DNA of 43,421 nt from contig JALCCG010000180.1 of the NCBI GenBank assembly GCA_023212695.1, forward strand, positions 1 through 43,421, read 5' to 3'. This DNA comes from Sporisorium sorghi. Its lineage: Eukaryota > Basidiomycota > Ustilaginomycetes > Ustilaginales > Ustilaginaceae. This document shows, one piece after another, positions 1 through 10,100 of the stretch (within the stretch, counting starts at the first letter, position 1; every line of letters begins with the position of its first letter). A program made the translations under genes and the position numbers. The notes beneath the pieces were generated by a model. It had not been told where the DNA came from. It ran no database searches and saw only the letters and a list, made by a program, of their open reading frames with translations.

Positions 1-38
<38 letters not shown>

Positions 39-55
39 CCCCCCCCCCCCCCCCC

Positions 56-96
<41 letters not shown>
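1..96. repeat. Near-pure poly-C tract at the window edge
   Basis: All bases are C except T at 36 and 56. It is not the TTAGGG/CCCTAA repeat of fungal telomeres. It is either a real homopolymer or an assembly or sequencing artefact at a contig or gap edge. The remaining bases up to the first gene (97-275) show no coding signal. Confidence 0.9.
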
Positions 97-97
<1 letters not shown>

Positions 98-275
98 CAA
101 CTTGCACTCTGGGGGTCACACACCGATACGAGATCTTCTCATCAACTAGCAGTGACATTCCCAAACAACAGTATGTACAGAGCAGATGATACAACAGGCA
201 TAGATACGCAAAAACAATCGCTATTTACAAGCTCGTTCTCCCCAAGCCCAGAGATGGCCGGCTTTACTCGCAAAC

Positions 276-1076
276 TCAGAAATCACCGCCGCCAAAGTCA
301 TCGCCACCGCCGAAATCGCCTCCACCGTAATCGTCCTGCTGCGCATCCTGATATCCATCCTGGTAGGCATCGTTCATCTCGTGCGAGAGCAGCGCGCCAC
401 CGAGCATACCGGCACCCAGACCGAGCGCTGCACCGCCCGCCATACCCATCCCACCTCCACCGCCGCCGAAGCGACCTCCGCCGCCTCCGAACCTCCCACC
501 CTGCTGCGCCATCATGGGCTGCTGGGCGTACATGGGCTGCTGGTGTTGCGGGTAGCCGCCGTACTGAGGCTGGCCGTACGGCTGCTGTTGTGGATAGTGC
601 TGTTGACCCCAGCCGCGATTGTCGCCACCAGGTGGACCCGAAGGCGGCGCGTAGCCTCCCGAGGGAGCCGAACCATTGTTCTCGTCGTCCGGATGCACCC
701 AGATGGACCGCGGCGGTGTAGCTTTGGTGTCGACGTAAAAGTAGCGGTTGTAGTTGCTGTCCCACTGCTTGACCCATCCGGCGGGGAGCGGACGGTCGTC
801 GTCCTTTGGTTTTTCGGAAGAAGTGTTTGCAGCTGCAGAAGGTGGTTGAGGAGAGGGAGCTGCGGCCTGGTGCGATGACGGCGGCTGTCCATACCCACCG
901 CCGCCGTAGCTTCCTTGGTTGTTATACCCGCCACCGCCGCCGTACTGGTTTTGCTGCTGCTGGTGATACGGTGGTTGCTGTCCGTAGCCTCCACCGCCAC
1001 CGCCGTACTGCTGCGAGTTGGGTCGACCGGAAGAGTTGCCGCCGACCTTGCTTGCGAGTTTATCCAAGAGACCCAT
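276..1076 (-). CDS. WW-domain, Gly/Gln/Tyr-rich protein
   Basis: Intron-less gene of 266 residues. The N-terminus (MGLLDKLASKVGG) could form a short amphipathic helix. It is followed by a Gly/Gln/Tyr-rich disordered stretch to about residue 90. One WW domain (about 97-130) is visible: LPAGW, then an RYFYVD strand, then the second Trp in SIWVHP. WW domains bind Pro-rich peptides, so an adaptor role is likely, but the partner is unknown. The remainder is Gln/Pro/Gly-rich, then a hydrophobic glycine-zipper-like segment (GAALGLGAGMLGGALL) and an acidic tail of repeated GGGDF/GGDDF units. The ATG at 1076 is the first Met and opens the conserved-looking segment. It shares a 763-bp divergent upstream region with the Skt5-like gene. 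Small WW proteins of this build are common in fungi; I know no specific function. Confidence 0.85.
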   Translation of the reverse strand: MGLLDKLASKVGGNSSGRPNSQQYGGGGGGYGQQPPYHQQQQNQYGGGGGYNNQGSYGGGGYGQPPSSHQAAAPSPQPPSAAANTSSEKPKDDDRPLPAGWVKQWDSNYNRYFYVDTKATPPRSIWVHPDDENNGSAPSGGYAPPSGPPGGDNRGWGQQHYPQQQPYGQPQYGGYPQHQQPMYAQQPMMAQQGGRFGGGGGRFGGGGGGMGMAGGAALGLGAGMLGGALLSHEMNDAYQDGYQDAQQDDYGGGDFGGGDDFGGGDF

Positions 1077-1601
1077 ATCCGAGATTTATTTACGTTGAGG
1101 ATGAGGGAAGAGCGTTGATGGTTGTCAGAACGAAAGCAGTGCGAGAGGCGCGACCGATTGCCAAGGTTGATAATTTACTGTAGACGTGCATGGAAAGAGG
1201 AGAACGGAAAAGGCTTGGCGTTTTGTCTTGACAGCTTTGGCCCACGTTGGGCTGTGCATTGGGTGGAGGCTGCTGCGCTTCGGTTGGGAAACACTGAAAA
1301 TGAGGCCACGTCCCGCTGCTGCCGATTGTGAACAAGCGACGGACGGACCACCACTGAGGCGCGAATCGCGGTCTGTCGGCTTTCGTCATTTTTTTTGCCA
1401 GCCAAGGAAAGAGAGTCTGGAACTGAATCAATCGCCGGTGAACACAGCCTCTTTCGATTTTTGTGATGATTGTGATGTTCAGCGGCGTAACAATCTGCAT
1501 TTTTTTTTTTTTTCTCGCAGCTCCAAAACGAGGAAACTCCGACGCTTGCAAAGTGCATTTCATACAATCACAGCAACAAAACACTTTTGAACAATCACAT
1601 C

Positions 1602-1635
<34 letters not shown>

Positions 1636-1839
1636 CAATCACTTGACTTGACGACAAGCAAGAAAGCTGCTTTCGGCTTCAGCTTTGCTTCTCAGAGATC
1701 ACACACCGCTATCTCGCTCAGAAATGTCGAGGTCTGTGCTGTGATTCATCACTTTTACTGCATCACACGAACGCACGGGCACCAAGGCACCAACCGCGCG
1801 CATCTTAGCGCATCTCACCCCTATTGCCAGCGATCAACC
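1077..1839. promoter_or_regulatory. Divergent intergenic region with (TC)15 tract
   Basis: 763 bp lie between the start codons of the WW-domain gene and the Skt5-like gene, so the region should hold both promoters. Visible features are a T-run at about 1500-1513 and a perfect (TC)15 run at 1603-1632. CT-rich tracts upstream of start codons are frequent in fungal promoters. An open frame continues upstream of the Skt5-like ATG from 1648, but its residues look non-conserved. No TATA box or factor site can be assigned with confidence. Confidence 0.5.
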
Positions 1840-4551
1840 ATGTCGATGCCCACAGCAGAATCACAAGAGTCGCTCTCGGCTGCATACGCCTTCTCCTACG
1901 ACTATGCTCATCCAGCACAACCACCGCCGCCTCAGTATCAAGATCACTATGCTCCACCACCTCAGCAGCAGCAGCAGCAGCAGCAGCAGCACAACTCTTC
2001 CTCTTCCTCAAACGCTGCTCCACCAACTCAAGGCTCATCATCGGCTTCCGGTTCCAACGCGGGTCTGTCGCGTACAGGTGGCAGCGTAGGCTCCTCTGGC
2101 TCTCAATCTTATTACTCGTCAGCCACCACTCAGCCCCACCACCAGCAGCAGCAGCAGCAGTATCCCGATTATCGCCAGTACCAGCAGCAGCATAGCCATC
2201 CTTCTCCCACAACATCTGCTTTCCGTCCACCTCGTCACATCAGCAGCAACTACCCGGAGCATGCCACTGCTGCCGCCTTGAATCCTGCCAACGCTGCTGC
2301 TGCCCACCTCGCTCCAGCTCCTCCCATCTCGTCCAACATGTACGCCCAATCCAACATCTCCATGCCTGCACTCGGTCCCGTAGCCCCAGATTCATCCGCG
2401 AGAGCGCCTCCTCTCGCGGACGACTTTGGCGACTCGTTTGCCAACATGAACCTCTACGGCACTCCCAGGCTTGGTCCACAACGCGCCAAGTCGCCGGCTG
2501 CCACTGCCAACGCTGACCGCCCAGCATCTACAAAGGGTGTCGCGAGTGCTGCTTCTGTACGAGCTAACGCAATCTACGCCAACCAGGAGATTCATCAGTC
2601 CGCAGCAGAGGTGCATCCCGATAACTCGCTGGCTGCCATCGCGGATCAAGTCGATCAAGCCGCCGCCGATCTCGATCCCAACGTGCCGAATTCGGCGAAT
2701 GCAGCGCCTTCCCAGACGGATCACTCCAGCAGCCATCACACCATGGGCAGCAGCAGCGCCTATCATGCTTCGCAAACACGACCAGGAGGCGGCGGCGGTG
2801 CTCCTCCGCCAGACTGGAATCCTCAACAAGCTTCATCCTACGCCGCCCATCACTATGCATCGGGCGTGCGTCAGCATTCCGCTCCTGGCGAGTATCCACC
2901 CGGTGCCGCTGCTCAATATCCAGCAGGTTCCACCGACAGCCACGGCCCTGGTGCTCCCGACGCAAGTCAGTTGCAGTGGGATCCCAACGCTGCCGCCGCT
3001 GCGGGCTATTACCCAAACAACGGAGGAGGTGCATTTCAGCCTCAGGCACTTCACCATGCTTCAGCAGGCTATCCTTTTGCCGCCCAAGGTGGTCACGCTG
3101 CATATCCACCTGCAGGCGGCCATTCGGCGTATGAATCCAATCCATACTTTGCTGCTGCCACTGGCTACCTCGGCTTCCCAGAAGGCGCTGCACCTGGCTT
3201 CCCTCCTGGTGCGGACCCCTACGGCTCGGCGGCTGCCGCGGCGGGAGCGGGTGCGCCCGGCATGATGGGCATGCTTCCTCCCGGTGGCGGCGTGCGTCCG
3301 TCGATGCTCTCGCGACAGGGAACTCAACTCTCAATGATGTCGACCAACTCGAACCCGCTTGCCGGCATGGCCACCAACAATCCACGTCGCAAGTCCAAAG
3401 ATGCCGCGCCCCAGCAGACCTTGCCCTTCAACAAATCCTTTGTCGCCGAGTATCGACAGCGCATGAAGGGCGATCCTGACCCCGAGGCGCAGTTTGCCTA
3501 TGCAAAGTATCTCATCGAAGCAGCCAAGAAAGTGCACGATCCCGCAGATGGACCCAAGCAGCAGCGCAAGTATCGCGACACGTTGCTGTCCGAGAGCCTC
3601 AAGCTCATCAAGCGGCTCGCGACGACGGGCATGGGACTCGGCAAGCCGCCGTACGCTGAAGCGCAGTTCTTCCTCGCCAACTGTTTCGGCAATGGCAGCT
3701 TGGGCTTGCAGGTCGACCACGAAAAGGCGTACAACCTGTACGTGCAGGCGTCCAAGCAGAACCACCCTGCTGCCACCTACCGCACTGCCGTCTGCAACGA
3801 GGTGGGCGCAGGCACGCGGCGCGACCACCATCGAGCCGTGCTGTTTTATCGTAAAGCGAGCGCGCTGGGCGATACGGCGGGCATGTACAAGCTCGGCATG
3901 GTGCTGCTCAACGGCATGCTGGGTCAGCCGCGCAATGTGCGCGAGGCGATTGTCTGGTTGAAGCGTGCAGCCGCGCAGGCGGACGAAGACAACCCGCACG
4001 CGCTGCACGAGCTGGGGCTGTTGCACGAGAAGCCGACCAACGGCGTGGTGCTGCACGACGAGGCGTATGCGCGTGAGCTGTTTACGCAGGCGGCGCAGTT
4101 GGGCTACTCGCCGTCGCAGTTCAAGCTCGGCTCGGCGTACGAGTATGGAAACTTGACATGCCCTGTCGACCCACGCCGCAGTATCGCGTGGTACACCAAG
4201 GCGGCGCAGCGCGGCGATGGTGAGTCGGAACTCGCGCTTTCCGGATGGTACCTCACCGGATCCGAGGGTGTTTTGAAGCAGTCGGACAGCGAGGCGTACC
4301 TCTGGGCCAGGAGAGCAGCGAGCAAAGGTATACCCAAAGCAGAGTACGCCGTGGGTTACTATTCGGAGGTGGGCATCGGCGTGGCGGCGAATCTGGACGA
4401 GGCCAAGAGGTGGTACATGCGTGCGGCCGCACAGGGGAACAAGAGGGCCATGCAGAGGTTGACTGAGCTCAAGAAGATGAAGGGCTTGGGTGGCAAGAAG
4501 GGTGCTAGGCCGACGAGGAAGGATGCCGAGAGCGAGTGTGTCGTGATGTAG
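1840..4551 (+). CDS. SKT5: Chitin synthase activator, Skt5/Chs4-type Sel1-repeat protein
   Basis: 903 residues from the ATG at 1840, chosen because the 64 in-frame residues upstream lie in leader-like sequence. Residues 1 to about 525 are low-complexity and disordered, rich in Gln, Pro, Ala and Ser (CAG tract near 1963-1990). From about residue 528 comes LPFNKSFVAEYRQRM and then a series of Sel1/TPR-like repeats to about residue 870 (for example AKYLIEAAKK, AQFFLANCFGNG, AAYWL/IVWLKRAAAQ and RWYMRAAAQGNKRAM types). The protein ends in CVVM, a CaaX box predicting farnesylation, as in yeast Skt5/Chs4, which activates and localises chitin synthase at the bud neck and septum. The long disordered N-terminus followed by Sel1 repeats and CaaX is diagnostic of this family. 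Paralogues exist in fungi, so the one-to-one orthologue is not certain. Confidence 0.88.
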   Translation: MSMPTAESQESLSAAYAFSYDYAHPAQPPPPQYQDHYAPPPQQQQQQQQQHNSSSSSNAAPPTQGSSSASGSNAGLSRTGGSVGSSGSQSYYSSATTQPHHQQQQQQYPDYRQYQQQHSHPSPTTSAFRPPRHISSNYPEHATAAALNPANAAAAHLAPAPPISSNMYAQSNISMPALGPVAPDSSARAPPLADDFGDSFANMNLYGTPRLGPQRAKSPAATANADRPASTKGVASAASVRANAIYANQEIHQSAAEVHPDNSLAAIADQVDQAAADLDPNVPNSANAAPSQTDHSSSHHTMGSSSAYHASQTRPGGGGGAPPPDWNPQQASSYAAHHYASGVRQHSAPGEYPPGAAAQYPAGSTDSHGPGAPDASQLQWDPNAAAAAGYYPNNGGGAFQPQALHHASAGYPFAAQGGHAAYPPAGGHSAYESNPYFAAATGYLGFPEGAAPGFPPGADPYGSAAAAAGAGAPGMMGMLPPGGGVRPSMLSRQGTQLSMMSTNSNPLAGMATNNPRRKSKDAAPQQTLPFNKSFVAEYRQRMKGDPDPEAQFAYAKYLIEAAKKVHDPADGPKQQRKYRDTLLSESLKLIKRLATTGMGLGKPPYAEAQFFLANCFGNGSLGLQVDHEKAYNLYVQASKQNHPAATYRTAVCNEVGAGTRRDHHRAVLFYRKASALGDTAGMYKLGMVLLNGMLGQPRNVREAIVWLKRAAAQADEDNPHALHELGLLHEKPTNGVVLHDEAYARELFTQAAQLGYSPSQFKLGSAYEYGNLTCPVDPRRSIAWYTKAAQRGDGESELALSGWYLTGSEGVLKQSDSEAYLWARRAASKGIPKAEYAVGYYSEVGIGVAANLDEAKRWYMRAAAQGNKRAMQRLTELKKMKGLGGKKGARPTRKDAESECVVM

Positions 4552-4964
4552 AGGAGGGGTCCGCCACATTCTCACAGAGAATTCAAGCGCCGTTTGCAGT
4601 GGCCAGCAGTGCAGCAGATTTTTGCGTGACGCTTTGACGATTGAGCGATGAAGTGAAGGGGGGGATGTCGATCAAGGTGTGCGTGTGAAGTTTGGACGTT
4701 GCTGCTGGTGAAGATTGAAGGTGCTTTCGTCGTGTGTAGCCTGAAACCGTTCGACTTGGCGCGAGGTCGATCAAAGCTTGTAAGAAGATGCGATGCTCCG
4801 TTTTGTCTCTGTCTCGTTTCACCCCTCTTCATCGATGCAACAATCTGTTTCTCACGCTCTCCTCACGCACACGGTGGCTGCGTTTGAATGTACACACTTT
4901 AGCATTCAACCATCTATCTCTGCCGCAAGAACCGCAGATCTACACTCTCTGTGCACAGTAAACA
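4552..4964. other. Convergent intergenic region
   Basis: 413 bp between the stop codons of the Skt5-like gene (+) and the FAD oxidase gene (-). It should contain both 3' ends. I see no RNA gene, repeat or further conserved reading frame here. Confidence 0.6.
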
Positions 4965-6470
4965 CTACAGCCTAGCCCTAGCGTTACCCTCCCCCTTCTC
5001 CCGCCTCTCCACAAACCGATTGCTATCCGCGCCCTTGACCTCCGCACCCCGTGCCTTGTCCTCGTGCAACCTCATCTGATGAGCGAACGTAAACCTGCTC
5101 AGATCCAGCCGTCTCGTGTTCGGCAGCATGCCCGCGACCGTCGCAAAAACGCTTCCGATCGTGGGCAAAAACTTGTACGCGTGGCCGGAGTCGCCGCTGA
5201 CGATCCAGACGTTTTTGCCCTTTCCCGCGGCGGTCAAGTTCGGGTGGTGGTCGAGGGTGTCGAGGATCCAGTTTTCGTCGAGGGTATCGCTGTACCAGCA
5301 CACGCGCGTCTCGACTACGCGGTCTCGCGAGGCGAGGTGCGGGAAGACTTGGGCTAGTTCGGCGAGCATTGTGTCCAGGTGCCGCGCGGGGATCGTGCGT
5401 TGCGCCATGCCGTACGCGTCTTCCGCGCCTTCGGTGCCGATCGCACGCGTGGGGGTGAGCGCCTCCAAAGCGGACGCTTCGAACGCCGGGTACTTGCCAG
5501 AACACTCGCGTGGCGGTTTAGGGTAGAGAAAGCCGTTCGAGTGGTACGCGATCTTCATCCTCCACTCTCCGTCCGCGAAAGTGGGCTCGAACTGGTAGAA
5601 CCCACTCGCAAAGTTGATCATCACCGGAACGCCTTTGATCGCAGCAGCTTCGGAAGCGGTGAGCCGCAGGACGGCGACGCACTGGGCGGAGGGGCGCGTC
5701 ATCCACCCCGCTTTTGACGGTACGAGCGTGGAGAGGAGGTCGCTCGTCCATGCGCCGGCAGCGAGGACGATGTGCTCGGCGTGGAACGAGCGACCGTCTT
5801 GCGTTTTGACTCCTACGATCTCGTTGGAGGAGGGGTGGGTGAGGAGGGAAGTGACGTTGGCGCGCGGGTGGACGGTGACGCCGAGCGAGATGGCGTGTTG
5901 CAGTAGAGCGCGGCAGGCGTTGTTCGCCTCGGCCCAGCCACCGCGTGGATTGATGTAGCCGGTTTGCGCGGTGCCCCACCCACGCAGCCCTTTGCCCAGC
6001 ACCACTTTATCGCCAAACAGCCCGCTGACCTGTTCATCGCTGTCCAGCACATACGCTCTCCCGGGCAACATCCCCTCCGCACCCAGCTCCAAATGCTTAT
6101 CGCTTTCCAGGTGCGCATGCTCCACCCCCTTCCTCACATACTCCTGCGCACTCCCCTCCCCTTCCCCCCACACCCTACCCCGGTCACTCGAGCGAAACAG
6201 CACCCCAACCTCGTGGTAGAACCGCCGCAGCACAGGATGCACGCGCCACACCGAAATCGCCTCTTTCGCGAGCGTGCAGTAGTTGGCGTCCGTATAGTCG
6301 GCACGGATGATCTTGTTCAGATCGTGCGACGCTCCGTCCGGTGCCACGAAGCCGTCCGCGGACCGGTCGAGGACGCTGACGCTGTAGCCGAGCGTGATGA
6401 GCGTGGTGGCGATGGAGGTGCCGTTTACGCCGGCGCCGACGATGAGGTAGTCGGTTTTGGGTGGGGTCAT
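4965..6470 (-). CDS. FAD-dependent amine/amino-acid oxidase, sarcosine/saccharopine oxidase type, with PTS1-like ARL end
   Basis: 501 residues from the ATG at 6470. The upstream in-frame extension to 6590 is Ser/Thr/His-rich leader-like sequence, whereas this ATG sits directly before the Rossmann fold. The dinucleotide-binding motif is YLIVGAGVNGTS (residues 8-19), with an acidic end of the second strand (VLDRS). Near the C-terminus are RVCWYSDTLDENWILD and GDSGHAYKFLPTIGS. Both are typical of the monomeric sarcosine oxidase, fructosyl-amino-acid oxidase and L-saccharopine/pipecolate oxidase family. The Cys in CWYSDT matches the residue that binds FAD covalently in that family. The last three residues, ARL, fit the PTS1 consensus, so peroxisomal import is likely, with H2O2 produced there. 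The substrate cannot be read from sequence alone; a secondary amino acid or glycated amino acid is the best guess. Confidence 0.85.
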   Translation of the reverse strand: MTPPKTDYLIVGAGVNGTSIATTLITLGYSVSVLDRSADGFVAPDGASHDLNKIIRADYTDANYCTLAKEAISVWRVHPVLRRFYHEVGVLFRSSDRGRVWGEGEGSAQEYVRKGVEHAHLESDKHLELGAEGMLPGRAYVLDSDEQVSGLFGDKVVLGKGLRGWGTAQTGYINPRGGWAEANNACRALLQHAISLGVTVHPRANVTSLLTHPSSNEIVGVKTQDGRSFHAEHIVLAAGAWTSDLLSTLVPSKAGWMTRPSAQCVAVLRLTASEAAAIKGVPVMINFASGFYQFEPTFADGEWRMKIAYHSNGFLYPKPPRECSGKYPAFEASALEALTPTRAIGTEGAEDAYGMAQRTIPARHLDTMLAELAQVFPHLASRDRVVETRVCWYSDTLDENWILDTLDHHPNLTAAGKGKNVWIVSGDSGHAYKFLPTIGSVFATVAGMLPNTRRLDLSRFTFAHQMRLHEDKARGAEVKGADSNRFVERREKGEGNARARL

Positions 6471-6723
6471 GGTTGGCGAGAGGGTGGATGATTGAGGTGA
6501 ACCCGTGTGGCTGTTTGGGTGTGATCGTGTGATCGTGTGATCGTGTGAAGCTGTGGTGGAAGTGAGCTGGAAAGCAGACACGCAGACCAAGAGGTTTAAA
6601 TCAGGTGGTGGGGCGCTGCCCAGCTGACTCGACTGCTTGACACCTCTTCGTCAAATGGTGGGATTGCGGTCAGTTGGTGGGACAGCTTGCCGAGGAACAA
6701 CTCTAATTGGTCCGAAAAGTGAC

Positions 6724-6725
<2 letters not shown>

Positions 6726-6787
<62 letters not shown>

Positions 6788-6790
6788 CTT

Positions 6791-6825
<35 letters not shown>
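6726..6825. repeat. 100-bp poly-T tract
   Basis: All T except C at 6788 and 6792, followed by a short TTCC-rich stretch. Such a long homopolymer could be a poly-A tail relic of a retroposed sequence on the minus strand, slippage, or an assembly artefact. No target-site duplication or retroelement body is visible beside it. Confidence 0.9.
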
Positions 6826-7059
6826 CCTTCCTTTCTTCTCGCCGAAAAGATAAGATTTCGTATAATAAATTCACCGACGAAGCCCGGCATTTTGCCGAGA
6901 CTTCCGAATGAACCCTCACTCACCATCTCCAACGACCATACCCACACTCCCACACACGCACACTGACGACCAACATACAAAAGAGATTCGGTCATCAGTC
7001 ACAGATACGGATCCAATGCCATTGTCACAGCATCACCAAACATGCTTGATCCACTTGCC

Positions 7060-7103
7060 AAAAAAAAAAAACAAAAAAAAAACCAAAAAAACCAAAAAAA
7101 AAA
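7060..7103. repeat. A-rich tract next to the PRP22 stop codon
   Basis: Runs of A interrupted by C or CC, ending 5 bases before the PRP22 stop complement at 7109. On the coding strand it reads as a T/G-rich stretch immediately after the stop, within the 3' UTR. Confidence 0.85.
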
Positions 7104-7108
7104 CCTTC

Positions 7109-10100
7109 TCACCCGAACGTCTGCGAGCTCTTGCCCACCCGCTTAACCTTGCTCAAGCGCCACTCGTCCTGGTGCTTAGCAAACCTGTCGTACAGCGGCG
7201 CCACCTTCTCCTGCCTCTTCCGCTTCGAGATATTCATCGCATCCGCCTGCCTGAAGAACCTGGGCGCGACCTCGACCAGCCATCTCGCCTCGATCGCCGT
7301 CACCTCCCGCATGTACTCGCGCGTCGTCAGCACCACCTCGTGGTAGACACAGTACTCCGGTGCCCGATTGAACAGCGATGAGCTCGGGTGGATGTACACC
7401 GTACCCCCCGATTCGGCTAACGACTTGTAGCCCTCCTGTGGATCTTTTTTGGCAGCATTCCTGAAGTACCCCGAGCAAATCGCTTTCCGGACCCGGTTGT
7501 AGTTCTTGCCACACGAAACAATGTCGTGCGAGTACCGGTCCATGATCCCGACCAGCTGCTTGCGTACATCCTGCGCACGTCGCAGCGATCGACCCTGCAC
7601 GAAATTGTCCATGCACCACGGCATGCTGAACTTGCTCGCCGCCCAGCCGTTGTACACGGTCAGCAGCGTCAGGTGGTCGCCCTCCGGCTGGAAGAACTTC
7701 GCCTTCTTCGCGTCTGCCTGCGTCTGCCTGTCTTTGGGTCGGTAGAAAACATTCTGCACCGACAGCATCGCAACGATCGAAAGCATCTCCTCCGAACACC
7801 CCAAGTCCACAGACGCGATCAGCATCTTGGACATCATCGGCTCCATGGGGAAATCCGCCATCTTGCGCCCCAACCGCGTCAGCAGCCCTTCGTCGTCCAG
7901 CGCAGACAGCGCGTACAGCGACTCGAGCGCCGTCAGCAGCGTCTGTGCCGGCGGCGGGTCCATGAAATCAAAGTTGACCAGGTCGTTGATGCCCATCGCC
8001 TTGAGCGCCAGGATGGTCGAGGCGAGGTTCTGACGCTGAATGTCCGGGATCGAGTTGGGCAGCATCTCGTTGCGGTACGCCGCCTCGGTGTACAGCCTGT
8101 AGCATTTACCTGGACCCGTGCGCCCGGCACGGCCCGCACGCTGCCGCGCCTGCGCCTGCGAGATGGGCGTCACCACCAGCGAGTCCATGCCCAGCCGAGG
8201 ATCGTATGCGTTCTGCTTGACAAAGCCCGGATCGACGACGTAGTAGATCCCATCGATCGTGATGCTCGTCTCGGCGATGTTGGTCGCAAGAATCACCTTT
8301 CTCGACCCCGCCGGCGTCGGTTCGAAGATCTTCGTCTGCATCTCGGACGGCAGTGCAGAGTAGACCGGCAGGATGATCAGCTCGGGCACACTGGGACCCA
8401 ACGCCTTCATGCGCTCGAACAGGATCTCGCAGCTCGTGTCGATCTCCTCTTGGCCCGTCAGGAACACCAGAATGTCGCCCGTGGGTTCCGAAAGGTGGAT
8501 CTGCATCACCGTGATCAGCGCCGCGTCCAAATAGTCGGGCTCTGGTTCTTTTGTGTAGAGAATCTCGACCGGATACGTTCGACCGGGGATCGTGAAGATG
8601 GGGCAGCCAAAAAAGTAGGTCGAGAACTTCTCGGCATCCAGCGTCGCCGATGTCACGATGAGCTTCAGATCCGGTCGGCGCTTGAGCGCCTTCTTGAGCA
8701 GACCGAAAAGCACGTCGGTGGCAATCGTACGCTCGTGCGCCTCGTCCAGCATGATGACCGAGTAGTTCGATACGTCCGGATCCACCAGACACTCTCGCTG
8801 CAGCATTCCATCCGTCATGTATTTGATCTTGGTTTCCGGGCTCGTGCAGTCCTCGAATCGGATCGTGTACCCGACCTCTTGCCCCACCCTACACCCGACT
8901 TCCTCCGCCACACGCTTGGCCACACTGACGGCGGCAACTCGACGTGGCTGCGTGCATCCGATCTTGCCGCGGTCCGCAAAGCCTTCTTCGGCTAGATACT
9001 GCGTCATCTGCGTCGTCTTGCCCGACCCCGTATCGCCAACCACGATGAGCACCTGGTTGTCGCGGATGGCCTGCACCAGCTGCTGACGCAGCTTGAAGAT
9101 GGGCAAACTCTGGCGCTGTTCCTGCATCGAGAGATTGGTGATGCGGCCGAAGGTGGTAGCCTTGTTGAACGTCTCTTTTTTCCAGGCGGGTTGGTCTTGC
9201 GCCTTTTGACCGAGGATGTTGCCCCTTCGATCCTGGGCAAACATGCGATCGCCTTGCTGCGCCATGGGATCGAGCCAGCCCGAAGTCATATCAGCTGCTT
9301 CGGCATCGGCCTGCTCCTCTGCTTCTTGCTTGCGCAGCTCTCTGCGTTCCTTGGCGAGGGTCGCACCCGCCATAGCAGCTCGGTTCAAGGTACCGTCGGG
9401 AGCCTTGACGATCTTGACGGGCGACATTTCGATCGAGGAGCTCGTCTGACCTTTGAGGAAAGGCGCCTCCTTCTCGTTGACCTCAATGTCGATCTCTTCG
9501 TCATCGTCATCCGCACCTGGCTGGGTGTTGGGCGTGCGCAGATCTTCTTCCATCAACTCGGGGTAGTCGCTCGCTTTGGCGACTCCACTGGCGATGAGCT
9601 GACGAAGTTCCCATCGTTCGGGACTGGTGAGTCGCTTGATGCTTCTGCCGCGTCCGTCTTCCTTGACAGTGACACCGCTGCCCGCTCCGTTGCCGTTGCC
9701 GTGGCCCCTCCCACCACCGAGGGGAGCGCTGTTGGCCCCGCTGGCCGAGCGTGCAGCATGTCGTTCGCGTTCCTCTGCCATCTCTGCCTCGCTCTTGATG
9801 CGCAGGTGAGGCGTAAGATCTCGGCCCGTGGCTTGGTCGACGTCCTTCATCGAAAGACCGATACGGTCGCCGACGACGGACATGACTTTGACTTTGACTC
9901 TTTGTCCTCTGGAGAGAAGATCGGAGGGATGGTTGACGCGTGTGCCTGCTGCAATTGATCCGATGTGGACCATACCTTCAAAGCGGCCGCGGAGCCCTTC
10001 CAGAGCGACAAAGGCACCGAAATCGCGCATGTTGCTCACTTTGCCGTCGTAGATCTTGTAGAGTTGCGGTCGGTCGTCGGGAGGTGGGCGGTCATCTCGA

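Larger units (their letters stand above)
6471..7108. other. Intergenic region with long poly-T and A-rich tracts
   Basis: 638 bp between the start of the oxidase gene and the stop of PRP22, both on the minus strand. It holds the oxidase promoter, including a direct GATCGTGT repeat near 6521-6548, and the PRP22 3' end. It is dominated by a 100-bp T tract and a 44-bp A-rich tract. No coding potential beyond poly-Lys/poly-Phe artefacts. Confidence 0.6.

Noticed and set aside
1..96. Telomere
   Set aside because: No TTAGGG-type units; pure C with two Ts.
152..721. 189-codon plus-strand frame opposite the WW-domain gene
   Set aside because: His/Arg-rich translation of the complement of Gly/Gln codons; no independent support.
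3331..4575. 414-codon frame antisense to the Skt5-like gene
   Set aside because: Codon-aligned shadow of a GC-rich gene with an Arg/His/Leu-rich, unfamily-like product.
6596..6995. Poly-Lys and poly-Phe frames across the T tract
   Set aside because: Homopolymer artefacts with no conserved flanks.
7526..8995. 489-codon frame antisense to PRP22
   Set aside because: Overlaps conserved helicase motifs on the other strand; the product is Arg/His-rich with no domain.
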